Assembly: GCA_012845835.1 (NCBI GenBank)
Contig: JABAKD010000025.1
Span: forward strand, 21,415,923-21,479,922
Length of the DNA stretch: 64,000 nucleotides
Source: Undaria pinnatifida
Taxonomy: Eukaryota > Sar > Phaeophyceae > Laminariales > Alariaceae
Direction: 5' to 3'
The notes beneath the pieces are model-generated. The model saw only the letters and a program-made list of their open reading frames with translations, did not search any database and had not been told where the DNA came from. Shown here piece by piece: positions 55,463 through 64,000 of this stretch. Numbering within the stretch: position 1 is the first letter of the stretch; every line of letters starts with the position of its first letter. Made by a program: the position numbers and the translations under genes.

Positions 55463-55995
55463 AGCTGCCCCCCCCGTCCCGCGGCCGCCCCCCCCCATCC
55501 CCCCATGAAGAACTGGTGCATTCTTTCCAAGCAGTCAGATTTATCCCCTTGAAGGATAAACAGATTCCACGCACAAATTGAGCTGCCCCGCCCGCCCCCC
55601 CCCCCCCCCCCCCCTCCTCCTCCCCCCCTCCCCCCCACCCCACCCCCGCTCCCTTTTGATCAAACCCAGGCCTCCACGTCCTCCAAACCTCCGCCCTCCT
55701 CTCACCGGTTATGCGATTTACAGGATTCACTTGATAAACGGATGCATTTCCTTCCACAGCTGTCAGATTTTGTCCCTCTCAGAAACGGGTTGTATAGTTT
55801 CCGCGCACAGACTGACTAATATCACCCTGTTGACCCTGATAGCTACACTGTAGTTGCAAGGGGAGTCGCCGACCTATATCTATAATGAGGACACACAACC
55901 CGTAATACGCGCGATCGGAGTATCATACACAGCTTGCAAAAATGAGTTTCGACGAAGTATTCGATCTCACAGCTGGAGTGTATTTTCATTATTAA
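55463..55995 (+). mobile_element. 533-bp CCR copy with 12-bp target duplication, inside the Copia-type element
   Basis: AATATAGCATCA occurs at 55451-55462 and 55996-56007. Between them lie two related monomers with poly-C and the standard 3' segment, ending GGAGTGTATTTTCATTATTA. Removing it restores a continuous end of the host element's internal region. Together with the 126-bp copy at 29872 this shows constant 3' ends, variable 5' ends and long target duplications. Confidence 0.85.
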
Positions 55996-56035
55996 AATAT
56001 AGCATCATTATGTATTTTTCACGAAGCAGGGAGAC

Positions 56036-56424
56036 TGTTGATTGCATGCTTGGATATTGTACGGATATGACGACGGTTGAGTATAGTAGGGGTTTCCAGT
56101 GATAGGTTGGCTACATCGTAGCGGTATATCGGGATGGAGTAATTCCTTTGCTATTTCGCCGTCACTCCTCGTTATGCTTCTTTTTTCGAGTGAGTCTTCT
56201 CCTCTCCACGCTGGGCCTTGGCTAGGAGCAAGTTGATATGTATTTTTTACGTTTTTTACCTGTCTTCACACCGGTGACTCTACTACCCCACTATCGTCAG
56301 CTCAAAGGGTAAGCCCTCTTCGCTTCGTAGGGATCATCAACCATCTTCATACCGGTGACTCCACTACCCCACTATTGGCGGCTCAATGGGTAAGCCCTCG
56401 AGGCTTCGCAGGGATCAACAAACA
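56036..56424 (+). repeat. 3' LTR of the Copia-type element
   Basis: See the 5' LTR. It carries an extra internal duplication near its end (units starting near 56266 and 56345). Confidence 0.82.
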
Positions 56425-56429
56425 GCTCT

Positions 56430-57969
56430 TTTGTTTTCATTTTTTTTTCTCATTTTCTTCGTCTTGGTATAATATTCGAAAGGTAAGGCACCCGTCCTCT
56501 CGTCGATCGGTTCGATATACATGCCAACCGAGTACATAAACGAGGCGTCACGCGACCCTTCCCCCCGAAACCGGCCGGCACCGGGAAACCATCGACGGCT
56601 TTGATCGTCTCCGCCTGTAACTCGTACATGTCTCCCGTGCGCGAGTTGTCACGGAACAGGCAAAATCACCGGCGCGGTTTTTTTTTCGGCGTCCACGCCG
56701 ATAACTTCTGCCGCCGGCGCTAGTGTGTGTGGGAGCTGGTGAAGATGACCCTCTGCTAGAAACGGTGGCATCACTGTTGGAGGCCACCTCATCCAGGAAA
56801 TTTGCGCCGTTGCTCATGCGCGCTCAGAGTCTCGGTATACCGAGCATACTGGAAGATTCTTGGTGACCGGGGTGTGCGTGGCTTGGAGTGTTTCCTGGAG
56901 GCACAGGTCCAAGAAATGATAGAATAAGATTAAGGGGCTGTCACAAACATAGGCCACCCTTTGCAGGTTTCTCTACTAGGCTGGTTCCACGTTGATCACT
57001 CTCTTGTACTAGATAAGCTTTCGTGTTAGTTCTACACAGGCCGCGGACGAACTGAATAGCGTTCGATTCCGCAAGGCAAAAGCATCATCCCCTTTTTCCT
57101 ATACGCACATGCCTTCAAAGGCATGTGAATCCCTTTTATACCTAGCCGTAACCCGTATCTTACGCCTAGTTAGGCTCTCAGGGGAATACCATTACTCTAG
57201 CCCACCACAATGTGGTGTATTGCGGAAATGTGGAAGGTTCGGAGAAGCACCGGTTCCACGGTCTAGAACATGAATCGAAAATGCGACTCTTCACAACCTA
57301 CTCTCACATCTCTACCCTGCGAGGCTACAATGGCCCAGGTAAAATGCCACAGTAAAAAACCTCAAACGAAGAGCGGAAGACGGGCAAAAGGGTACAGAAC
57401 GCTCCACCTAATGGCGGGACCGACAGACGCAAGAGCTATTACTTCCGATGATAAGCGAGGGAAACGGGGACAGAGAAAAGGGAAAACGGAAACTATGCAG
57501 AAAAAGCAACAACAACACTATGCGAAAGCGCTGGGGTCGAAGGCAAAGGAGTCAAAAACCTCGCGAGCAAAACCCCAAGCGGTCGCAAAAACGTACCAGA
57601 ACGCGCTACGTAGAAAACCCAACTCACGCGCGCGGAATGGACCTCGTGCCTCACCCTGCGGGGCCGACGTCGAAACCAGGCGGAGAATTTCAAAGAAAAT
57701 CCCCCCAGGAAAACTGAATCAAACACCGAGAACCAAAGCGAATGTTCCCCGAAGAAAAAGGAATCAAAACCGGGAAAACCGGATCAAAATACTCGAGGGC
57801 AGTGATTTCCTGAACGTCAACTAGCCGCGCCTCGATATTCATCTACGTTACTTTGAATCCCGCGTGCAACTGATCTACCCCGACGGGGTTGAAGGCACCA
57901 GGAACCTTGAACACTTCCTGTCGATGTCGTGTCGTGGACCGGAGAGAGTGGAAACTTGATCTGTCCCGG
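56430..57969. other. Unassigned stretch downstream of the Gypsy pol region
   Basis: On the minus strand this is 3' of the Gypsy chromodomain and may hold its 3' LTR; the other LTR is not in the window, so it cannot be confirmed. A 10-bp perfect inverted repeat with a 2-base loop (CACATGCCTT...AAGGCATGTG) is at about 57107-57128. The plus frame 57270-57824 (184 codons) is very Lys/Arg-rich and unrecognised. It starts soon after a CCACAATGTGG dyad. Confidence 0.4.
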
Positions 57970-57974
57970 GTCAT

Positions 57975-58400
57975 CTAGAAAACGTCATAAATATTCCCCG
58001 CCGATGGATGTGCGAGCGCTGATTTTCCCAAGCCACCACAAGCTGCCAGTGGCTTTGTACCAAGAATGGGCCCCATTGGGGAGCACCGTGGTGCTGTAGT
58101 GGCGTAACCAGGCACCGCGCGGCATTCAATCGTAGCCAGGTACCAAAATACGTTCGCGGTTAGCACGGGAAAGCTCCCGTTGTGCAGCCCCAATGGGAAA
58201 CTACCGATACAGGCGGTTGATTCGGCGGTGTTGGTTCGGAGTGCCGGCCCAGGAGAGCATGATCTGCTGGCGTGAGATTCTGGGGGTCCATCTTCCGTTG
58301 CCACTTCCGTTGCCACGACGGACGGGAGAGCCCAGTCCAATGCGTCTCGTACATCACCGCGATGATCCCACCCCTACCACGGACCGATTGATGGCCATGC
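57975..58400 (-). pseudogene. Chromodomain-like C-terminus of the Gypsy integrase
   Basis: The frame containing YETHWTGLSRPSWQRKWQRK (58270-58350) has the form of a chromodomain segment (THW..L..PSWE). A short KWQR repeat comes from a 12-bp tandem (CTTCCGTTGCCA). Adjacent frames carry the rest. Chromodomains tether integration to particular chromatin in intact relatives. Confidence 0.6.
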
Positions 58401-58454
58401 CGGCGATCCCTTCCACCTCTAGCCGCTGGAGCGGCGCCGGCACGTCGTCTTGGG

Positions 58455-59125
58455 TCACGCGATATTGAGGGATTTGATTGTAAAATTGTTGAGGACGTAC
58501 TGCGTCAAACCATCCATAAGGTACTTAGGCATGTCGCCGCGGTCGTGGGGGTAAGTGCTAGGCTTGCAGCTCTCGACAGAGATGCGGCGGTGCGCATCCG
58601 CGCCGGACATGTTTGTGGGGAGGTCCAAACAGAGGAGCTTATCCCCGAGAGGGGAACCGTCCAGTATGTCGCTAAAGGGGCAGGGGCCGACAGCAAATAT
58701 CTTGTAGAGGCCCGTCAAATTTTGGGCGAATTGGTCTTGATCACCTTTGCATCCGTTCCGGCTTTCGCGCCTTGGCGAATATTGGAGGCCGTATTCTACA
58801 GCCATACTTAATTACCCACAACGAAGTTGGGAACCTGGCGCAAAGTGTCGGAGCAGGCTGAGTTTCGCCGTTCCACGAGGAAAACTGTTAAGGCGTGCAT
58901 CTCGCAAACAATATCGTTGGCGCGTTGTTGGTGTTCTGACGCCAGGTCGCAGTATGCGAGGAGGCCGCGGGCCAGGCTCTGATGGCTAGCGACCCTGGAG
59001 CGGTCGAAAATAGCGAGAGGGAGGTGCGAGAGCCTGTCCATGTGAACCTCGTTGGAGGCCAGGCCAGTGGCGGCACTTACCGAGTTGTTGAATGCGAACT
59101 CCACGTGCGGCAACTGCGCATCCAA
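58455..59125 (-). pseudogene. Gypsy integrase, C-terminal half
   Basis: Two consecutive minus frames. 58808-59125 contains LPHVEFAFNNSVSAATGLAS (end of the catalytic core). 58455-58805 contains GLYKIFAVGPCPF and GDKLLCLDLP (the GPY-like DNA-binding end) and QYVLNNF. A frame change separates them near 58806. Confidence 0.75.
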
Positions 59126-59199
59126 ATCGTCTTATCGTTCGTTGACCACCGTAACCAGCATTTAGGACATTGTGAGGTTAACGCGCTCCATACCACCGT

Positions 59200-59485
59200 T
59201 GCCACTTGGACGCTAGGAGCTGGTGGCGATTTTTCGAGCACCAAGAAACTCATATACGACGTGTGAAAGCTTGGAACAGAACTGGAGGCCGTTGACCGAG
59301 AGGATGCTACGCGGACACCCACAAAGGCGACTGTACCGGTTGATAAGGATATTGGCCGTGCCTTCAGCTGCAAATTCAGCGACGATGACGGCGAACATGT
59401 CCGCACAACGGCTAAAGCCGTCGATGAAAAGAAAAATATAGGTGTCACCCCGGGGTGTGACCGGCAATGGCCCAAAATACTCCAC
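59200..59485 (-). pseudogene. Gypsy integrase catalytic core with lost acidic residues
   Basis: The core reads VEYFGPLPVTPRGDTYIFLF, then CPRSILSVNGLQFCSKLS. In active relatives the first acidic residue of the D,D-35-E triad lies in a D-Y-F-G context and the second in S-D-N-G. Here they are Glu (59480-59482) and Val (59294-59296). Loss of the second Asp alone would abolish strand transfer. The reading frame then breaks before the Glu of the triad. Confidence 0.8.
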
Positions 59486-59536
59486 GCTTACAGCAATGCC
59501 CGGCCCCGGAGGGAGGAGAATCGAAGCGACGGGCCA

Positions 59537-59869
59537 TCAAACTGTCAGTCGCGGCGTCTTCAGCGTTTGGCAATTCAAGCAATGCCGCAACGACCACCGG
59601 GTGCATATGCTCATTCCTTTCCACCAATAGCAACGCTCGAGCATGCGAAATGTGCGTCGCGGCGTCTTCAGCGTTTGGCAATTCAAGCAATGCCGCAACG
59701 ACCACCGGGTGCATATGCTCATTCCTTTCCACCAATAACAACGCTCGAGCATGCGAAATGTGCGTGCCGTGCGTAGGTGGCAGGAAGCAGTCGAATGACA
59801 TGCTTGCATGACCCAAGAGCGCATGAGTAGCGGCACGTAAATACGGATTGTTTCGTCGCCCAAAGGCAA
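59537..59869 (-). pseudogene. Gypsy integrase zinc-binding domain with in-frame 108-bp duplication
   Basis: The frame starts with IRIYVPLLMRSWVMQACHST and shows the HHCC pattern: CHSTASCHL ahead of HCLNCQ. The 36 residues from RTFRMLERCYWW through HCLNCQTLKTPR occur twice in a row. The DNA repeat is exactly 108 bp apart (59548 and 59656) with about one difference, so the duplication is recent and in frame. It leaves two C-x-x-C pairs after one H-H pair. Confidence 0.82.
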
Positions 59870-60021
59870 GCCGCGCGCCCCGCAGGCCGTAAGGAGTAGT
59901 GGGCCGGGGTTGGATTACGGACGAGGAGGACAATGTCCTTGTCGGTAGTATGGAGGCTGCCTTTGCCAGCGAGCTCCTGGATCTCCGAGAAGGGGGGGCG
60001 CTGGTGTGAGGGAAAACCCGA

Positions 60022-60558
60022 TTAGACTTCGGTGGGAAAGGCCAATGACCGCCCGAGAATAATATATAGTAGGGCGGCGTAGCACGTAGGCTCTGCACGT
60101 TGCTCTCTCTCCCAGTCGGCGTACGAATAACGCGCATCGGAATCACCAAAGTGTAGTTCGGCAGCAGCACCAAGGGCGTCCAAATCGGCTGTAGGGGCGG
60201 AGGGCCACTCCGAAGGGGTTGAGAGCCCTAAAAGCGGGAGACCCAAAGGCTCCGCTCGGTCGCATTCAGACTGGATGGGTACCGTCGGGGCAGGCGTCGG
60301 GGCTTGAGATGCGCTCGGGGCGGCAGCCAGAGGCAGCCAAGGGCGCAGAACGCGCGGCGGGGAGTCGACCAGAGAGGAAGACATCCGCGGAACCCTGTGG
60401 GGTCCGAAATCATTGTCGACGGTAGGCTGCCCGACACTGGCCGCAGCGGCTGTTCTGCGGCGCGTCAGAGTGATGCGGCCCGGTAGGGCACTGCGAAAAC
60501 CTGAGTGAAAGTGGCGTCGGCGGCAGGCCAAAATGGCGCGCGGCCGAGCGGTCATCAC
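60022..60558 (-). pseudogene. Linker region between RNase H and integrase
   Basis: A Pro/Ala/Ser-rich minus frame of 178 codons without catalytic motifs, ending near DWEREQRAEPTCYAALLYII. Its position and the trailing EPTC..A..YIILGR stretch fit the long linker ahead of the integrase zinc domain in this element type. No function was visible beyond that. Confidence 0.6.
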
Positions 60559-60625
60559 CGGGACGGGGACGAAAGCAGAAACACGGCGGCGAATCTCCCG
60601 GTGGGGGCAGAAATGTCGTCAATCC

Positions 60626-61140
60626 TCATACTGTACGTGGCTCGTGTGCACGAAAATCGCGAAAATCAATGGGGGTAAGGGGGTCCCCACCCAAGACGGC
60701 GCTATCGGGTTGGGGCACCAGCCCACCCATGTCAATGCCGGGGATGGATGTGGAGGGGGTTAGGAGGCCGCATGTCCTGACGAGGTATATGGCCCCATCG
60801 TTGACAGAAGAGAGGCGGCTAGAACCGCTGGGATCGTGATCTGTCGCCGGCTGTGGCAACCGCGAGAGGAAGTCAGCATTACCATTTGCGCTTTCTTTTC
60901 GGCACTCCAGTGTGTAGTCAAACGCGGTAGGGTACTCGAGCCACCTCTGGACTCGCGCGTTGTGGTCTCCAACGTTTCCGATATTTTCTTGAGCCTTGTG
61001 GTCCGGAAAATGATTAACTTCGTGACCCAAAGGTAGCCGCGAAGGCGCTTGATCGCCCATACGATGCGGCCTGCATTCAACTCGAGCGTCGTCCAATATC
61101 TTTATGAGTTGAGGGTAGCGCGGCTAACATAAGCAATGGG
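60626..61140 (-). pseudogene. RNase H of the Gypsy element
   Basis: Overlapping minus frames give IVWAIKRLRGYLWVTK, a DHKAQENIGNVGDHNARVQR stretch, then FDYTLECRKESANGNADFLS and RLPQPAT. DHKA and NG.AD.LSR are standard for Ty3-gypsy RNase H. A frame shift separates the two frames near 61000. Confidence 0.8.
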
Positions 61141-61142
61141 CC

Positions 61143-61709
61143 TCACGGAGCCGTCGGGCTGTTCTCGATCAAGCGTAGCGCCAAAGCCGTCAATGCTGGC
61201 GTCGAAATACACCTGAAAGGGCGGGAGCTGTCCTCCACGACGTCCGAATCGGGGAAGATCAAGACCGGTGGACCGGTGAGCACCGTGAGCATGTCACGCA
61301 CGATGGCGTCCATACTGGTCGTGAACAAACATTTGAAGCCCTTCTTGAGAAGGACCGTGATTGATCGAATCCGTTTGGAGATATCTGGTAAAAACGTTAT
61401 GTTATACGAAAGGCCACCTAGGAGAAAGCGCAGCTGCTTCAGGCTACGGGGCATGCGCATGAAAGTCAAACCTGACACTTTTCCGGCGTTTGGACGCACA
61501 CCCGCGGGCGAGATGGAGTGGCCCAGGAAATCGGCGTCCGTCGTGCAGAGTCTGGCTTTCAAGGGGGAGAGCTTAAGGTTGTGCTTGTGCAGTCGCACGA
61601 AGAGGGCACGGATCGTGTTAACGTGGATCAAAGGGTCTGAATCGAACACAATCACACCATCCAGGTATGCCTCAACCTGTTCCAGATCCTTAGTAACCTC
61701 ACTGGTCAC
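61143..61709 (-). pseudogene. Reverse transcriptase, palm end and thumb, altered active site
   Basis: The frame contains YLDGVIVFDSDP at the position of the RT YxDD box; the second catalytic Asp is Gly (codons 61656-61667). It continues with HKHNLKLSPLKARLC, FLGHSISPAGVRPNAGKV, a LKQLRFLLGGLSYN thumb motif and FLPDISKRIRSI. A stop separates it from the next part of RT at about 61743. Confidence 0.82.
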
Positions 61710-61742
61710 GTTGACGAACCAACCAGGAGATGCGCTGCTGCC

Positions 61743-62195
61743 CTAAGGCATAGCCAGCCACTTGGAAAGGCCTGCGGGGGTCCAGAATGCCGTGAGTGGA
61801 ACTGTGTCCTTGTGGGCGGTTATCTGGTGAAACAACGAAACTAGGTCGAAAATCGAGAAAACGCGTCCCTTGCCCAACGATTCCAGGACCTGATCCACGC
61901 GCGGGATGAGCAGCTGACTCAGTTTGCTAATGTCGTTGAGCTCTTTGTAGTTAGCAGTGATCCGAACCCCGCCAGATATTTTTGGGACGACCACCAGAAA
62001 GCTCGGGTATGGCGAAGTCGAGTATTGGATCAGACCGGTAGCGAGGTACTGGTTGAGGGCGGCTTCCACCGCTTTGGCCATAATCGAGTTGATGCGATGT
62101 GGCCGGGAGGCGACAGGCTTACTGCTCTCCGGTACCAAACGTTCGAAGCGAATGTGAGAGCAGGAGCGAAATCGTTTTAGATTTGGAAAACCCAT
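61743..62195 (-). pseudogene. Reverse transcriptase, fingers and first palm motif
   Basis: Minus frame with LNQYLATGLIQYSTSPYPSF, VPKISGGVRITANYKELNDI and VFSIFDLVSLFHQI, the last containing the first catalytic Asp, then PLTAFWTPAGLSKWLAMP. This is canonical Ty3-gypsy RT. The downstream half is in a different frame. Confidence 0.82.
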
Positions 62196-63265
62196 CCGTA
62201 AATCCGTAGAGGACGTCGCCTAGTTGCTCGTTAGCCGCAGGGGCCCACTCCGGGCTATGTAATTCGAACGCTATTTCGTGCAGATGCCCCGGCAGGCGGT
62301 GCCAGACGCGTAGGAACGAGACTCTTTGTTCGGGAGTCAAACGCTCGAGCAGGGCAGGCGAGGGCGAGGCCGTGGCTGCAAGGTCTTCGAGAGAGGTTTC
62401 CGAAATGGCCGCCACCCCAGGCGCGTTCGTGGGCGGGGAGACGGCTGGTGCACTGTTCGTCCTCTTGAAAACGGCAACGGATGCACGCATCAATGGGGCG
62501 TGGGCGACGTCCAAAAGGTCGACTGCCTCGAGGTCGGTCGCGTCACTGATGGGGAAGCCCTGTCGCCCTGAAGCGGCAAAATATTCTTCCGCTAGAAAAC
62601 GGTCCGGCTGGGGCAACATTTCGACGAGACAACGGCCCGTAGGAGCCGGTAGGCTGTTACTGCGGACCAAGTTAACAACGAGCACCTGGGGCTCATCTGA
62701 CAAAGTGACGCGATTGGCGCCATCGTAATGGAGATGGACACCTCCGTCAGAGGCGAGGAAGTCGGGTACGAAAGCGGATGCATCCGTGGGAACATGGTGA
62801 TATAGCGTCAGCTCCCCGAAACCTCTCTGGTCGGGGGGACGGGGAGGGAAAGTGCGGTAGGGCCGCGTATTATACCGCATCCAGCTATCGCGTCCAGGCG
62901 CACCGCGTGTTGCATAACTGAGGGCGGAACGACGCAGGCACACACGGCGAGAGAGCTCGTCGGCTCTTCAGCCCAGGAGGATTTGACGCTCAAGCGGACG
63001 CTCGTCGAAGTTCCTACGGGAGCGGATTCGCCGAATCCTTCCCTGGAACGGGGGGTAGAGCCCTGCTCGCAATTACCAGCGGCCGCGCCACCCGCAAGCA
63101 TCTGCTCCAAGACGTCACGGTGGATGCAATTCTGGGGGGAGCCAGTGTACGTGTCCGCGCAGGTGGGAGCGGCGCAAGAGGCGACAGCCAGCACCTCGGG
63201 GCTGTGGTCTGCTGGCGTGTCAGAAAATTTGGTCGAAAAATTTCAAGGAGGACCGGGGCAAGCAC
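62119..63265 (-). pseudogene. Region upstream of RT (gag-pol junction)
   Basis: A 274-codon minus frame (62119-62943) contains SDEPQVLVVNLVRSN, an ERLTPEQRVSFLRVWHRLPG stretch and HEIAFELHSPEWAPAANEQL, typical of the segment just before RT in such elements. A protease D(S/T)G motif was not found with confidence. Frames above 62808 are Ala/Pro/Arg-rich and unassigned. Confidence 0.55.
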
Positions 63266-63270
63266 TTGCT

Positions 63271-64000
63271 GAACGCCGAAGGCGCATCAGCAGTGCGGGG
63301 TGAATCTCATAAATTCCCACGGACAGTACCAGAATGAAGAATTGAGGATAAGAGGAGGAGTGTGCTAACCCGTCCATATTGTGACGAAGGAGGAGGCCGC
63401 GGACGGTAGAAAGAGCCTGCCCGAGCAAGTTCTTTCCTCGTCACAAGCGACGGTCATGGGCTTCGGGGTCGTTCACTCGGAGGCCGATGCCCCACACCTG
63501 GTCAAAAGGGTTGACTTCAGCAAACGCTTGTCACCAGTGCCTAAACGTTTTCATCTACCGGTTTTGCGAAAACTTGGCATTAGTCCCAGCGAGAACGGCA
63601 TTTTCGCGTTCCCGCTCCTAAATGGCATGGTCGAAACCCCGGACGCTCCGTCCTATGCGCTTCTGCGATCGGGGCTCTGACGTGCATTAGTATGAATACC
63701 AGTGCACGGTGGTCGTGGAAGAGGCGTGCTGTTTCGGCCATCGTAAATTGCTCTGCGCAAAAATGCGAAACGTCGTCGACGACAAACGTCGAACCTGTTC
63801 ATCGCTAAAAAATGGAGAGGGCTTGCCAAAACAACACGACGTTTCTCGTGGAATACTCGCGTGTAAGGGTTATATTCGAAGTGGGCGAGCCCTCAGAGGG
63901 TATGGGTGAGGCGCGCAGTGCAGCCCTGTGGGGCACTGGGTCGCCAACGCGGACCGCTGGGCCAGTCCGACGGTCACCAGCGGTGTGGCGTTATCACGCG
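63271..64000. other. Unassigned right end of the window
   Basis: A 99-codon plus frame (63381-63680) and shorter frames; none recognised. It may contain gag of the Gypsy element on the minus strand, but no zinc knuckle (C-x2-C-x4-H-x4-C) was seen. Confidence 0.3.

Larger units (their letters stand above)
49655..56424 (+). mobile_element. Full-length Copia-type LTR retrotransposon, decayed, with CCR insertions
   Basis: LTRs at 49655-49978 (324 bp) and 56036-56424 (389 bp) both start TGTTG and end CAAACA. The perfect 5-bp direct repeat GCTCT flanks the element (49650-49654 and 56425-56429). The 3' LTR is longer because about 65 bp around CCGGTGACTCCACTACCCCA are duplicated in it. A purine-rich stretch (GAAGCAGGGAGAC) precedes the 3' LTR. 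The interior holds one recognisable pol fragment at 54084-54270 and at least two CCR insertions. The Copia label rests on that fragment alone. Confidence 0.82.
57970..63270 (-). mobile_element. Gypsy-type (chromodomain) retrotransposon, decayed, minus strand
   Basis: In minus-strand order the element shows a pre-RT/gag-pol junction, RT, RNase H, a long linker, an integrase zinc-binding domain, an integrase core, an integrase C-terminus and a chromodomain-like end. RT before RNase H before integrase is the Ty3-gypsy arrangement. Many frameshifts and altered catalytic residues show it is dead. LTRs are not identified; the 5' LTR and gag start probably lie past the right edge of the window or are lost. 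Confidence 0.85.

Overview
The window looks like repeat-dominated intergenic DNA from a eukaryotic nuclear genome. I see no convincing intact host gene. The evidence is tRNA-derived SINEs, LINE, Copia, Gypsy and DIRS-like retrotransposon remains, small DNA transposons with terminal inverted repeats, satellites, and long homopolymer C/G and CTG/GTT tracts. The pol fragments remind me of elements in brown algae or other stramenopiles. That is memory-based inference and is not proven here.

Layout. 0-8.6 kb holds a tandem array, the first block of a very abundant poly-C-punctuated composite repeat (called CCR here), a small hAT-type element with 15-bp inverted ends and an 8-bp target duplication (4707-5261), and a frameshifted LINE reverse transcriptase on the minus strand (6222-7445). 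8.8-10.1 kb is a foldback element with a SINE in its spacer. 10.5-24 kb is mostly satellites (about 267-bp, about 190-bp and about 410-bp units), CCR copies and a head-to-head SINE pair. 24.2-25.8 kb is a TRIM-like mini-retrotransposon whose 5' LTR is split by a 1.27-kb element with inverted ends. 26-32.3 kb carries LINE 3' ends, SINEs and small CCR copies. 32.4-37.4 kb (minus) is a decayed DIRS-like element in the order ORF1-like, RT, RNase H, tyrosine recombinase. 38.5-38.9 kb is a complete TRIM. 39-48.5 kb is nearly continuous CCR DNA in both orientations, plus a LINE C-terminus at 44.7 kb. 48.8-49.1 kb is a SINE with a 10-bp target duplication. 49.66-56.42 kb is a full-length LTR element with a 5-bp target duplication and a Copia pol remnant. 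58-63.3 kb (minus) is a decayed chromodomain Gypsy element.

How the parts relate. The LINE fragments probably represent the class of machinery that moved the SINEs and CCR copies. The clearest CCR insertions are 5'-truncated and flanked by 12-13-bp duplications, as expected of target-primed retroposition. The nested order (CCR into SINE, CCR into Copia, inverted-end element into TRIM LTR, SINE into foldback) gives relative ages. Every autonomous element seen has frameshifts or altered catalytic residues, so all appear dead in this window.

The most distinctive item is CCR: a short non-coding, C-tract-punctuated family made of related monomers of about 190 bp, mobile by target-duplication evidence. 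I do not recognise it as any named repeat.
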